Source of the DNA: Lycium barbarum
Lineage: Eukaryota > Streptophyta > Magnoliopsida > Solanales > Solanaceae
Direction: 5' to 3'
Assembly (NCBI RefSeq): GCF_019175385.1
Contig: NC_083338.1
Location: forward strand, 62,838,884-62,902,883
Length of the DNA: 64,000 nt
Shown here: positions 44,867 through 54,975 of the stretch, in pieces
How positions within the stretch are numbered: position 1 is the first letter of the stretch
Layout of the letters: every line of letters starts with the position of its first letter
The notes under the pieces: generated by a model
What the model was told of the DNA's origin: nothing
Databases searched by the model: none
The model's input: the letters and a program-made list of their open reading frames with translations, nothing else
Made by a program: the position numbers and the translations under genes

Positions 44867-46543
44867 CAGAATCAGAGATATGAGTGGGCGTAATATGAAT
44901 GTATATGCGATGCAATGCAATGCACTGCACAATTGTCTTATATCGTACACATATGATAATACCTCTACGTCTCAATAGTCATGACCCATTGGGGACCCGC
45001 GAAGTCCATGTACCGGTCACTCCGCACACAGCCCAGAGATGACTCTCACCATAACACCAACCACTGATCACTAGCTATTCTACGCACAACCCAGAGATGG
45101 CTACTATATTAAATATGTCTATAGTCACTCCACACAAAGCACAGAGATGACTTTTCGTCCTTCACTTTTTTCCTTTGGAACCACCTCGTAATATCATGAG
45201 AAATGCAGGATGAAATGCATGTATGATTGTCAAATTCAACAGTAATCACGAGATAAATAAACATAACAGCATCAATAAATTAACTACCAGTATGAACTTA
45301 TTTCCAAATCTGTGCAATGCTACGTCCGGAACAATTCTTCGAACCACATAGGTAACACCAAATAATATATTTAAGACATGCCATATGAAATAGGCGTGTA
45401 GCAAACACCATAATAAGAAGCCTTGAATGTTTTACTTTCACTCTTATCTTTATTAATATCAAATCACAGTTCATATCAATGAGTCATGTAGAATGTGTAT
45501 GAATGATATCACTCTCAAGTGTAAATCATAATCAATTCTCAATCGTGCCACACATGAACACATATCACAATAGCAATATCAAGTCGAGTCCTTTTTTCTA
45601 TTCAAAATAATGTCAAGATAAGCGAGAGACAACCGCATCAAAATCACAATGTGGCAACTATTTACGAGTCCAATATCACACACATCGCAACAACCAATAA
45701 ATCACAAAAAAGGCAACAAGCCCACAAATTAGTCAACAATACCAAGCCTAAGTAATCCATCCCAACGCCATACCCGAAGGCATAACATTCTTTCTCCAAC
45801 AATCACTAACTCTACGTATGCTTCGCTAATCGAAGTCTAATAAAAAGGTAAGCCTTAACCTAAATTAACTGCCAAGGTGAAGCCAGAACAATCAAATCTC
45901 CACCTTGCCTTTTCGGAGAGCCTCAAGTACTCAAAGTCTATCCATTATCGAATTCTAAGTTAGAAATAAGGAACAACGATAACCAAATTATTGTACAATC
46001 ATTCAAATCATAAACAACTATGAAAAAGGAGGGAAAGGGCCTACAAGGGTAAAACGGGTATTTCAAAGATATAATGGGTAAACCAACATTCTAGAAGTTC
46101 ATTTATACTCCTCAATTGCTAAATTAACTCAAGAATAGGCAAATTTAATCATTTAAGTCAAAACCCTAATTTGAATATAAACCCTAACTTTCAATCTTTC
46201 AATTCATCAACTATAATGGAATATTCAAGCTTATCGGTCACTAATTCATCGAATTCCATGCTTAGATCAGTCAAATCCACCAATTAATCTCATATTGGAA
46301 GACTAAATATCAAATAATGAAGTAAATGTCAAAACCCATATTCATCCTTAAGCTCTGTAGATTTTCAACCATGGATTAATGCTTAGGAAAGGTACACGAA
46401 TGAAATCAAGGTTAAATAACTTACCCCCTAGATAAATCTCCTTAAAACCTCTTCACTTCACCTCAAAGACTCTTAGGAACAATAAGTGTAGGAATAGGAA
46501 ATGAAGAGTTTTAACTTAGCAATAAATAGGGTTCGGGACCACG
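44867..46543 (-). mobile_element. Older LTR-like sequence, left of element X
   Basis: No frame is supported. At 45010-45155 there are three loose units of CACTCC.CACA.AGCCCAGAGATGACT. The rest is AT-rich and reads, on the minus strand, like the transcribed part of an LTR (an exon-like GGGGGTAAGTTATTT near 46420). It ends at the target site of X and appears to continue at 57888. Assignment is tentative. Confidence 0.4.
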
Positions 46544-48656
46544 TGTTATATCCCGTATTTTCGTGTATTCGGGAAAATTCGAAATAATTTTTATTTGAAA
46601 GGAATAAGGTCATATGTTGATTTGAATTAATATATGTGTGTGTTTTTCATGAAAAAGTATTGATGTGGAAGTGCGGAGGAAGGCCAAGGGAAAAATTGGA
46701 ATTTTGGGAATTAGTTTCGGGAATTACAAAATAAGAATTTTGACCAATTGGGCTTGGAAATTTTTTAACTAAATTAAGGCCCAAAGCAAAGGGTGGCCGG
46801 CCATATAGGGTGGTCCAAGCCCATGGGAATTAATTAAATTCCCATGTGATTAATTGGATTAAATAGAGTGGAAGATTCAAGAAAAACAAAGAGAAAGAAT
46901 AGAAGGAGAAAAACAAGAGAACAAGAAAGAGCAAGTGAGGAGGGGTTTCGGCCAGCACCTCCCATTTTACCCCCCTAAAATCTTGCTTCCAAAATTGTTT
47001 TCTTGTGGTATTTATACTAAATTGAGTGTCCTCTACAACTTGGTGCAATTGTTTGGGAGAATAGAGCACTTGTTTCTTCAATATGACAACATGTTTGAGT
47101 AAAGAAGATTGGAGAGCAAGGTAAGAATTCATCCCTATTTATTGTGTTATGAAGTCTTGTTTGTGTTGTAGTATGTACAAATGAGTAGAAACTGGAAATA
47201 TGGAAGTTTACCAAGTGGGTATATATATATATGCATGTAGCCGTGTGTACATGTATGTGTATACCTATAATGTGTTGAATTTTTGTTGTATTTTAGTTGT
47301 GGTTATGGTGGAATGCACATTGGAAATGAAAGTTGAATAAATTTGGTTGAAGTTGAAAAATAGGTGTTTGGCCGTGTGGTATGGTGTTGGTAGGATGCCA
47401 ATGAATTAATTTTGTTTAATGTGGTAGTTGTGTTGTTGTGATGCTTGCAATGTAAATGAAGATAAAATGATATAAGTTTGCATTGAAATGGAATGTAGAA
47501 GCTTATGTCGTTTTAGTACGATTTTATGACATTATGAAAATGAAGTTGTTAGGGTACAAATTATGATGATCATTGATGGGTTTGGAAGATGGAAACATGT
47601 TATGAATATGTATGCCAAAGATTAGAAGTTTTGGATGAATTATGACTTTGGCGGAAAGTTTGTATATTATGTATATCGTGTGTATAATTTGAGGAAACGA
47701 TATGAAATGCTTCTAAATTATGTTGTGATGCTCTAGATTGATGATGAATGTCAAACCATTGAGATTAGTTTTGAATTTAAGGTTGAAGTGCAGGTTATGA
47801 CATTGTGTTGGAAAGATAGCTAGTTGTGTTATATTGTGTTTAGTGTGATTGTTGTTGTTGTTGATGTTGTTTTGGGTTGTTGTTGATTGTTTTGGCCGAG
47901 TTAAATTCTCAGGGGTGCTATATGTATAGGGGAGGTGCTGCCGAAATTTCGGTAGACAAATATGAGTTAAGTTGAATTCGTAGAATCTATAACTCACAAT
48001 TGGTAAATATGACCATTTGCAGATTTTTAACGAAACGGGAAGTGAGCTTGGAAAGGCGTAAGGAGCTTGAAAGGTATGTAAAGCTACCCCGATTCTTCTT
48101 TTGGCATGTCCTAGGTGTACTAGGATTGGATTTGCACCTCGGAAGACATTCTGCCCATCTGAATCCGCATTTGAAAATACTCTTTTTTCGTTCAATAGAA
48201 TTGAACCCCTTAAGCATGCTTTATTGAAAAATTATGCAAGCTTCTCCAAACTGCCCAGAAAGCTATGGAATACCCCTAAGTCCTCTGTAGGTGACCCCAT
48301 AAGCTTAATATACGTAATTTGAGCCCGTCGCTTTGTTTGTCCCGAGGTGGGCCCACTATTTTCGATTTTACCCTTATGGTAATTTGTGACTTGATTTCAA
48401 ACGATTTTCAAGGAAACGTCCTAACTACTTTTCCAACTACTAATGATACTTATCTTAAACACTTTATTGAGTCTACGTAAAGGTACGATATGTTGGGTTG
48501 CATTTAGTCTCCCACTATTCCCGCTTAGCTTCTATTTGTACTATTGCCTTATTTTCGAACAATATAAAATGAAACGTTTTAACTATCCTTTCAACTACTA
48601 AAGGAAATTGTTTTAGTGATTCCCTCGAGTTTGGTAAGCTATTTTGGAATATGAAA

Positions 48657-50515
48657 ATGATTTCAGGAGGATTATTCTTCCGCAACTCATTATGACATAT
48701 GACATACACTTACTATGATTCCGTCCGACTTCATCGATTTGATTTGTCATTCGATATGCCTCACTGAGTCTCTGGAAATCGATGATATTTTTATTGCATT
48801 TAGTTTCTCACTACTCCATTCGTGGATGCCTCAATGTTTCCCACACTGAGCCCGGGCCAGGATATGTTATCAAGCGTATTCCACTGCATTGTTCGCCGTG
48901 CCTCGATGTGAGGGGGCAGGTATATATGTACATGGGTTTTGGAGTATGCTGTGCCATGTACACACATTCTGATATGATATGATTTGATATGGCCATCTGA
49001 TATGATATGTTATGTGACGGGGTTATCCCCTACTCTGTTCCTTATGTATGGTGGCACCAGCGTCGGGGGGGTGGCCACGTTCTGTTTGCTAAGCTCCTTG
49101 GCAGGGGCCAGATATGATGTGATATATGTTTCTGTACACACTCCTCATGTTTTGAAAATATGCATTTGATACTTCGGATGTCACACTCACTTCTCTGTAA
49201 GTTCTGTTTCAGTTAAAATCTTGTTCTGCAATGGGACCAGGTACGACATATGCTTTCAACAAATACTATTTATGCTTTATGATCAGTATTTTGCTAATCT
49301 GGATATTCTGTCCATTTTCTGTACCCTCTACTTTGATTATGACTTGGTTTACTATGTTCTGTGCTTTACATACTCAGTACATATTTTGTACTGACCCCCT
49401 TTCTTCGGGGGCTGCGTTTTCATGCCGCGCAGGTACAGAAGACAAATTTGCTGACCGCCTGCCTAGGACATCTATTCTGCTATATTGGGAGCGCTCTTTG
49501 TTCAGGGCCGGTATATTGGTACAGTCTGCCGCTATATTATATATATGTATGCGATTCAGGGGTATGACGGGGCCCTGTCCCGTCTTATGATTTCAGGAGG
49601 ATTATTCTTCCGCAACTCATTATGACATATGACATACACTTACTATGATTCCGTCCGACTTCATTGATTTGATTTGTCATTCGATATGCCTCACTGAGTC
49701 TCTGGAAATCGATGATATTTTTATTGCATTTAGTTTCTCACTACTCCATTCGTGGATGCCTCAATGTTTCCCACACTGAGCCCGGGTCAGGATATGTTAT
49801 CAAGCGTATTCCACTGCATTGTTCGCCGTGCCTCGATGTGAGGGGGCAGGTATATATGTACATGGGTTTTGGAGTATGCTGTGCCATGTACACACATTCT
49901 GACATGATATGATCTGATATGGCCATCTGATATGATATGTTATGTGAGGGGGTTATCCCCTACTCTGTTCCTTATGTATGGTGGTACCAGCGTCGGGGGG
50001 TGGCCACGTTCTGTTTGCTGAACCCCTTGGCAGGGGCCAGATATGATGTGATATATGTTTTTGTACACACTCCTCATGTTTTGAAAATATGCATTTGATA
50101 CTTCGGATGTCACACTCACTTCTCTGTAAGTTCTGTTTCAGTTAAAATCTTGTTCCGCAATGGGACCAAGTACGACATATGTTTTCAACAAATACTATTT
50201 ATGCTTTATGATCAGTATTTTGCAAATCTGGATATTCTGTCCATTTTCTGTACCCTCTACTTTGATTATGACTTGGTTTACTATGTTCTGTGCTTTACAT
50301 ACTCAGTACATATTTTGTACTGACCCCCTTTCTTCGGGGGCTGCGTTTTCATGCCGCGCAGGTACAGAAGACAAATTTGCTGACCGCCTGCCTAGGACAT
50401 CTATTCTGCTATATTGGGAGCGCTCTTTGTTCAGGGCCGGTATATTGGTATAGTCTGCCGCTATATTATATATATGTATGCGATTCAGGGGTATGACGGG
50501 GCCCTGTCCCGTCTT
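48657..50515 (+). repeat. Tandem duplication of 930 bp inside the 5' LTR of X
   Basis: Copies 48657-49586 and 49587-50515 differ at few positions. ATGATT stands at the start of each copy and at the end of the second, marking the likely short homology used. Each copy contains a complete double-hairpin block (49375-49432 and 50304-50361). Confidence 0.92.
49375..49432 (+). promoter_or_regulatory. Conserved LTR double-hairpin block, element X (duplicate 1)
   Basis: CAGTAC/GTACTG and CCCC/GGGG hairpins, then CATGCCGCGCAG. The equivalent blocks lie at 50304-50361 (duplicate 2) and 57427-57484 (3' LTR). Confidence 0.6.
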
Positions 50516-50767
50516 ATGATTCTGTTATGATCTGTAGAGGTCTGTAGACATACTTGTGTGGGTTCTGCATATGTTTGGGTATGATATGATCTGTGACAGC
50601 CTCACCGGCTTCCAAGTACTGTGTCGGTTCATTTATGATCACTACTAACGCCAAGTGACTTTTATATTTGAAAATATTCTATCGTTTGCTAATTTGTGTT
50701 ATTGGGTACGTTTGGGTGTCCAACATGGACACTAGTCGCGGCCTACGGAGTTGGGTCGTGACAAAAG

Positions 50768-50779
50768 TGGTATCAGAGC
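50768..50779 (+). promoter_or_regulatory. Primer-binding site, element X
   Basis: TGGTATCAGAGC, perfect, 4 nt after the LTR. Confidence 0.92.
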
Positions 50780-50820
50780 GGTTCGTCCTCGGAGTGTCTA
50801 CAGACCGTGTCTAGTATAGT

Positions 50821-50859
50821 CTTGTTTATCGGTGTGTTGTGCACCACATCTATAAACAG
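50821..50859 (+). promoter_or_regulatory. Leader hairpin with GTGCAC loop, element X
   Basis: TGTTTAT/ATAAACA outer stem, GGTG/CACC inner stem, palindromic GTGCAC at 50839-50844. It lies 42 nt after the primer-binding site. Confidence 0.6.
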
Positions 50860-52058
50860 GAGGCTACAGGACATTTAGGGTGTTACCTTTCTTTGATTCT
50901 TAGATCGTGCGATAGAGCCAGCTGTAGGAAATGAGTTTCTTTCTTTACTAACCCTTGATTGCAGCTGGAGAACGGTATCGACGTAAGACAGCGACTGCTG
51001 ATATTGGAAGCTACACAGTACTCCGGTAAGCAATGGTATGAAAGTCGTATGCTGGGTAAGGTATTCTGAAGTACGATTAAAACATAAAGTCGAACATTAA
51101 AAAGAGAAACAAACATGGAAAGTGTAGCAGGTGCAGTTCGAGTTGGGCATGTGAGGTAAGCCTCGGCATTCTGATACTTTTTATTTGGAATTGCTAGCCC
51201 CGTGTGGTTGTGATGCGACGTGATATGATATGGATATACGTATATGTGTTGGCCCTGTGAGGCATGGTTGGTATTTCATGTGTACAGGTTTTGGGATAGT
51301 AAGAAATACAGAGGAACCTCTGCCCAAATTTTTCTAGAAATACGGAAAGGGAAATGAGATATAAATTTTTAACCTGTCTTGAAGGTCGATACCTATAGGA
51401 TAAATCTATTATGGTGGATTAAAATTTTAAGAGGTACCCTCCATGTCATTTGTAAGAAGCATTACCCTTATCGGGAAAATTTTATCTCGAGAAAGCATAT
51501 ACGAGTAGCGAATTCGTAATTTAATTGGAGGGACCAGAAATATGTTCTAACCCCATTTTGTTTTAGCATAGCCCACGTGAAGGGCAAAAATATGTGGAAG
51601 GGCAAAAATGTCCAACGATCAAGTTTCCTCTAATTGAAAGAATACAAAGCGTATGACAAGCAGGCGGGAATTGAGTGGTTTGCCCACGGCTCATATATAT
51701 AAATATGGAGGTAATTATGTGAATTAAGTACTAAAAGATTCCGTGAAGTTCGTCGGACTTTAACTTTCTCGTGCTAATGATCGTAAAATGCCTTGCAGTA
51801 GCATTTTATCAGTTTCCATCAACTAATTGGAGATGGAATTTGTGGGATACAAATTTAAACTCGTGGGCTGTCTAGAATTATATATATACGTGGAGGTAAG
51901 TATTGAAGACGTACAAGGGGCGACACAGCAACCATATAGTCAGAAAAGTAAAAGAATTCTCGCTAGGTCAGGGCAGGACCCGCTACGAGAAAGTTTTGAA
52001 AAGGCTGTTAGGACCCCGATTTGTCTTAAATTACGTGACAAAGGCTGTGCGGGGCAAT
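50860..52058 (+). other. Leader-like region of X without supported coding
   Basis: Parts resemble the corresponding region of element Z, for example the GAAATGAG and TGCCCAAA(T)TTTTCTAGAAAT-like segments and the GGAC.CGCTACGAGAAAG stretch before the 5S-like block. No gag motif can be read in any frame. Confidence 0.5.
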
Positions 52059-52163
52059 CGGTGTGATTATACCGGTCTTAACGTGCCTAAATTCATTAAA
52101 GTTGTAAGGTTAAGCGTGCTAGGGCCAGAGCAATTCTGGGATGGGTGACCCCCTGGGAAATGT
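52059..52163 (+). ncRNA. 5S rRNA-derived segment in element X
   Basis: The first half is diverged, but position-by-position correspondence to plant 5S rRNA can be followed with at most a one-base gap. The internal promoter box A (GGTTAAGCGTGCT, 52108-52120) and box C (GGGATGGGTGACC, then CCTGGGAA, 52137-52159) are almost unchanged. The last 15 or so nucleotides of 5S, which close helix I, are absent, and no T-run terminator directly follows. It is therefore not a normal 5S gene. It might still bind TFIIIA or start Pol III transcription. Confidence 0.8.
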
Positions 52164-52397
52164 ACAAAATTTTCGCAAAACTAGATATGAGAAACGAATA
52201 GGAAATTCTGGGTAACCAAAAGGGAATTAGGATATGTGGAATGGCTAGAAACTTTATAGGGGTCACACGAGCTGAGACGGATTGGATTGCTAAAAAGAAA
52301 GAAAAAGCAGCGCAGCTCTGAAATTAGAGTAAATTTGAATAAATGATTGGAGATGTATTGTAAAAGAAATGGCAGTGATATATATACATATGTGTAG

Positions 52398-52419
52398 CCC
52401 CCCCCCCCCCCCCCCCCCC
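52398..52419 (+). repeat. Homopolymer of 22 C
   Basis: An uninterrupted C run inside the non-coding part of element X. Long C runs are rare in plant DNA, and length may be an assembly or sequencing artefact. Confidence 0.9.
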
Positions 52420-53061
52420 ATTTATGATGATGTTGATTGATTGGTGAACCCTAATCGCCAGTGTTGTCATATACGAAAAACATTAACTGGAGAGGATGTA
52501 CGAGAAAAGGGGAAAGGTGTGGTACCAATGTTACGAAATAGATTGATACTTACTTTGCTACCGGTTGAGATTGGAAGGTCCAAATGTCAGGAGAAGTGAA
52601 CCGTGAGAAACGTAATTAAGCGGAGCCTCTGAAAGAGTCGATGGGCAAAGCACGAAGTTAATTGCGAAAGCAAACTAAAATGGAACAGTACAGGCAAAGA
52701 AAAACTTACGGCATGAAATGATGAATTATGTGAATATCAAATAATTTGATTGTCGAGAAAATAGGACGACAGGTAAGGAATGGGTATGAAGAAAGTATGT
52801 GGTTACTATGAGATAACCAACTACCTTAATTATATCACTTGAGTGCCAACTACTGAGTAAGATTGTGTACTATGTAATTATGATTTTGTTAAGGTTTCGT
52901 ACGAAGATAATCAAGTTGTAGGTTAGAAAGAAAAGATTCGAATATGGTGTAAGTATAACCCCAAGGAGGGGGAGCGAATGAAAGTAAAATAAATTAAGCA
53001 TGAACGAAAACAACTAACATACAGAAGATTGAAGCGATACAGGACTGGTCTAGACCTTCGA

Positions 53062-54838
53062 CATCGACTGAAATATGTAGTTTTCTGGAAATGGTCAGAT
53101 TATGGCCTATGTCCCTCGGCAGCCCAGACCGCACGAGGAAACATTATTTCGCCCATGATCTGGAATTAGCTACGGTGATTCATGCTTTAAAAATATGGCG
53201 GTATTACTTACGTGGGGTGCGGGTTGATATTTATACAAATCCTAAGGGCTGCCAATATACGTTTTAAGAAAAAGGGAGCCAAATTCGCGGCAGAGAAGAT
53301 GGTTCAATTATTGAAAGATTATGATGTTAATATTTTGTGCCACCCTAGAAAAGCTAAAGCCGTGACAGACGCACTTAGTCGTGAGTCTACGGACGGCTTG
53401 ACCGGCGTACATTCAGAAATAAAAAAAAGTTGGTCTGCAAATGCTCATTAGTCAGCTAGCCTTGGAGTCCGTTTGGTTGGTTCTGTAGATATTGAAATTT
53501 TTGTCCGAGAAGTTACCGAATCATCGATTACGGGAAAGGTAAAACAGCGTCAGTTTGAGGATTCTATTCGGGTACAGTACAGAGATACGACCTTTGACAA
53601 GGAAAAGACTCAGTTCGAGGTTTTACCTGATGGGTATGATTATGCAGAGGCAGATTATGAGTGCCCGACATCGTAAGACCCGTTGACCAGTGCCCAAATT
53701 GCCAGCGAGTTAAAATTGGGTATCAGAAACCGGGTGGACTGTTTCAGGAAATGAAAATTCTGACATGGAAGTGGGAGGTAATTAGTATGGATCTCATTAC
53801 GGGTTTGCCTCGCGCTCCACGGAAGTATGATTTCCATATGTGGTATGGTTGATAAACTGACGAAAGTCAGCCCATTTTCTCCCCGTCAGAACCACTTATT
53901 CGGTTGGGGATTATGCCAGACTATATGTATTAAAGGAATAGTGAGACTCCACGGAGCTCCTATATCTATTGTCACTGACAGAGATACTCAGTTTATGACT
54001 AATTTCTGGAGATTTGTTTCAGGAAGGATTAGGGGCTCAGGTAAGTCCAAGCACAGTATTCCATCCTCAGAGTAACGGACAGGCCGAGCACACTATACAG
54101 ACGCTAGAAGATATGTTGCGAGCCTGTATTATTGATTTCGGAGGTAGCCGAGACGATCATCTGTCGTTGATCGAGTTTGCTTATAATAACCGCTACCATT
54201 CTAGCTTAATACGAGGCTTTGTATGGCAGAAAATGCAGGTCACCCATCGGCTAGTTTGATATTGGCGAAACAGAATTAATAGGCCCAGATATGATCCAAT
54301 AGGCAGTTGATAAGGTGAAACTTATCCGAGAGAGACAATTAGCAGCTTAGAGTCGACAGAAGTCATATTCTGATAAACGACGTAGACCGTTGGAATCCCA
54401 GGTTAGTGATTGGGTATTTTTGAAGTATCGCCTATGAAAGGCATAATGCGATTCGGTAAAAAGAGTAAGTTCAATCCGCGATATATCTGGCCTTATCAGA
54501 TTGTTCAAAGAATTGAGAATGTCGTTTACGGGCTAGACCTACCATCTGATTTGGAAGCGGTACATCTGGTACTTCATGTATCCATACTCCGCAAATGTGT
54601 CGGTAATCCTCCCAGAATATTTCCACCAAAAGATATTCAAGTGACGGAAGAGTTGTCTGATGAAGAACAAACTGTAATTAGTCTGGAATGCCCGGTGAAG
54701 AGACTACGCACTAAAGATATACCCCCTATTAAGGTCTTGTGGCAAAACAGTAATGGGGAAGCAACGACCTTGGAAGTAGAGGACGGAATGAAGAAGAAGT
54801 GTCCTCACTTATTTTTTTTATGCCCACCGGTAATCTGA
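53062..54838 (+). pseudogene. Element X pol remnant: RNase H, integrase, chromodomain
   Basis: Pieces lie in several frames: RNase H end (LLKDYDVNILCHPRKAK, DALSRES) at 53212-53451; integrase zinc region and core start (CPNCQRVKIGYQKPGG, MDLITGLPRAP) at 53661-53852; IVTDRDTQF and HPQSNGQAE at 53880-54260; then MKGIMRFGKKSKFNPRYIWPY and a chromodomain-like end at 54410-54838. Many stops and shifts. The catalytic Asp and Glu positions can still be guessed, but no active protein is possible. Confidence 0.85.
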
Positions 54839-54937
54839 AGTCCTTACTCGATTATATTCAATAACGAAGGTGTGTCAATTGTGTTGACCATAAAAAGGAA
54901 CTCCCCGAAGTATTTACGAACCCTAGGAGACTAATCT

Positions 54938-54975
54938 AACATTCGAGGACGAATGTTCTAAAGGGGGGGACCACG
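54938..54975 (+). promoter_or_regulatory. PPT hairpin and purine tract, element X
   Basis: AACATTCG/CGAATGTT (54938-54957), then AAAGGGGGGGACCACG. The six bases ACCACG stand between the G run and the LTR and recur at the left genomic flank (46538-46543). Confidence 0.75.

Larger units (their letters stand above)
46544..50763 (+). mobile_element. 5' LTR of element X (4220 bp, with internal duplication)
   Basis: It differs from the 3' LTR mainly by a 930-bp tandem duplication (48657-50515) and by keeping about 370 bp (about 48031-48405) that the 3' LTR lost. The retained part includes the donor-like AAG/GTATGTAAAGC (48071-48082). Confidence 0.9.

Noticed and set aside
49231..49590. Recurrent open frames over the double-hairpin block (about 60-120 residues) in several LTRs, apparently conserved between families
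   Set aside because: The similarity follows the conserved RNA hairpins and exists in more than one frame. There are no coding features, and positions change frame between families.
52059..52163. Functional 5S rRNA gene
   Set aside because: The 3' strand of helix I is missing, no T-run terminator follows, it is a single copy within a retroelement, and the 5' half is diverged.
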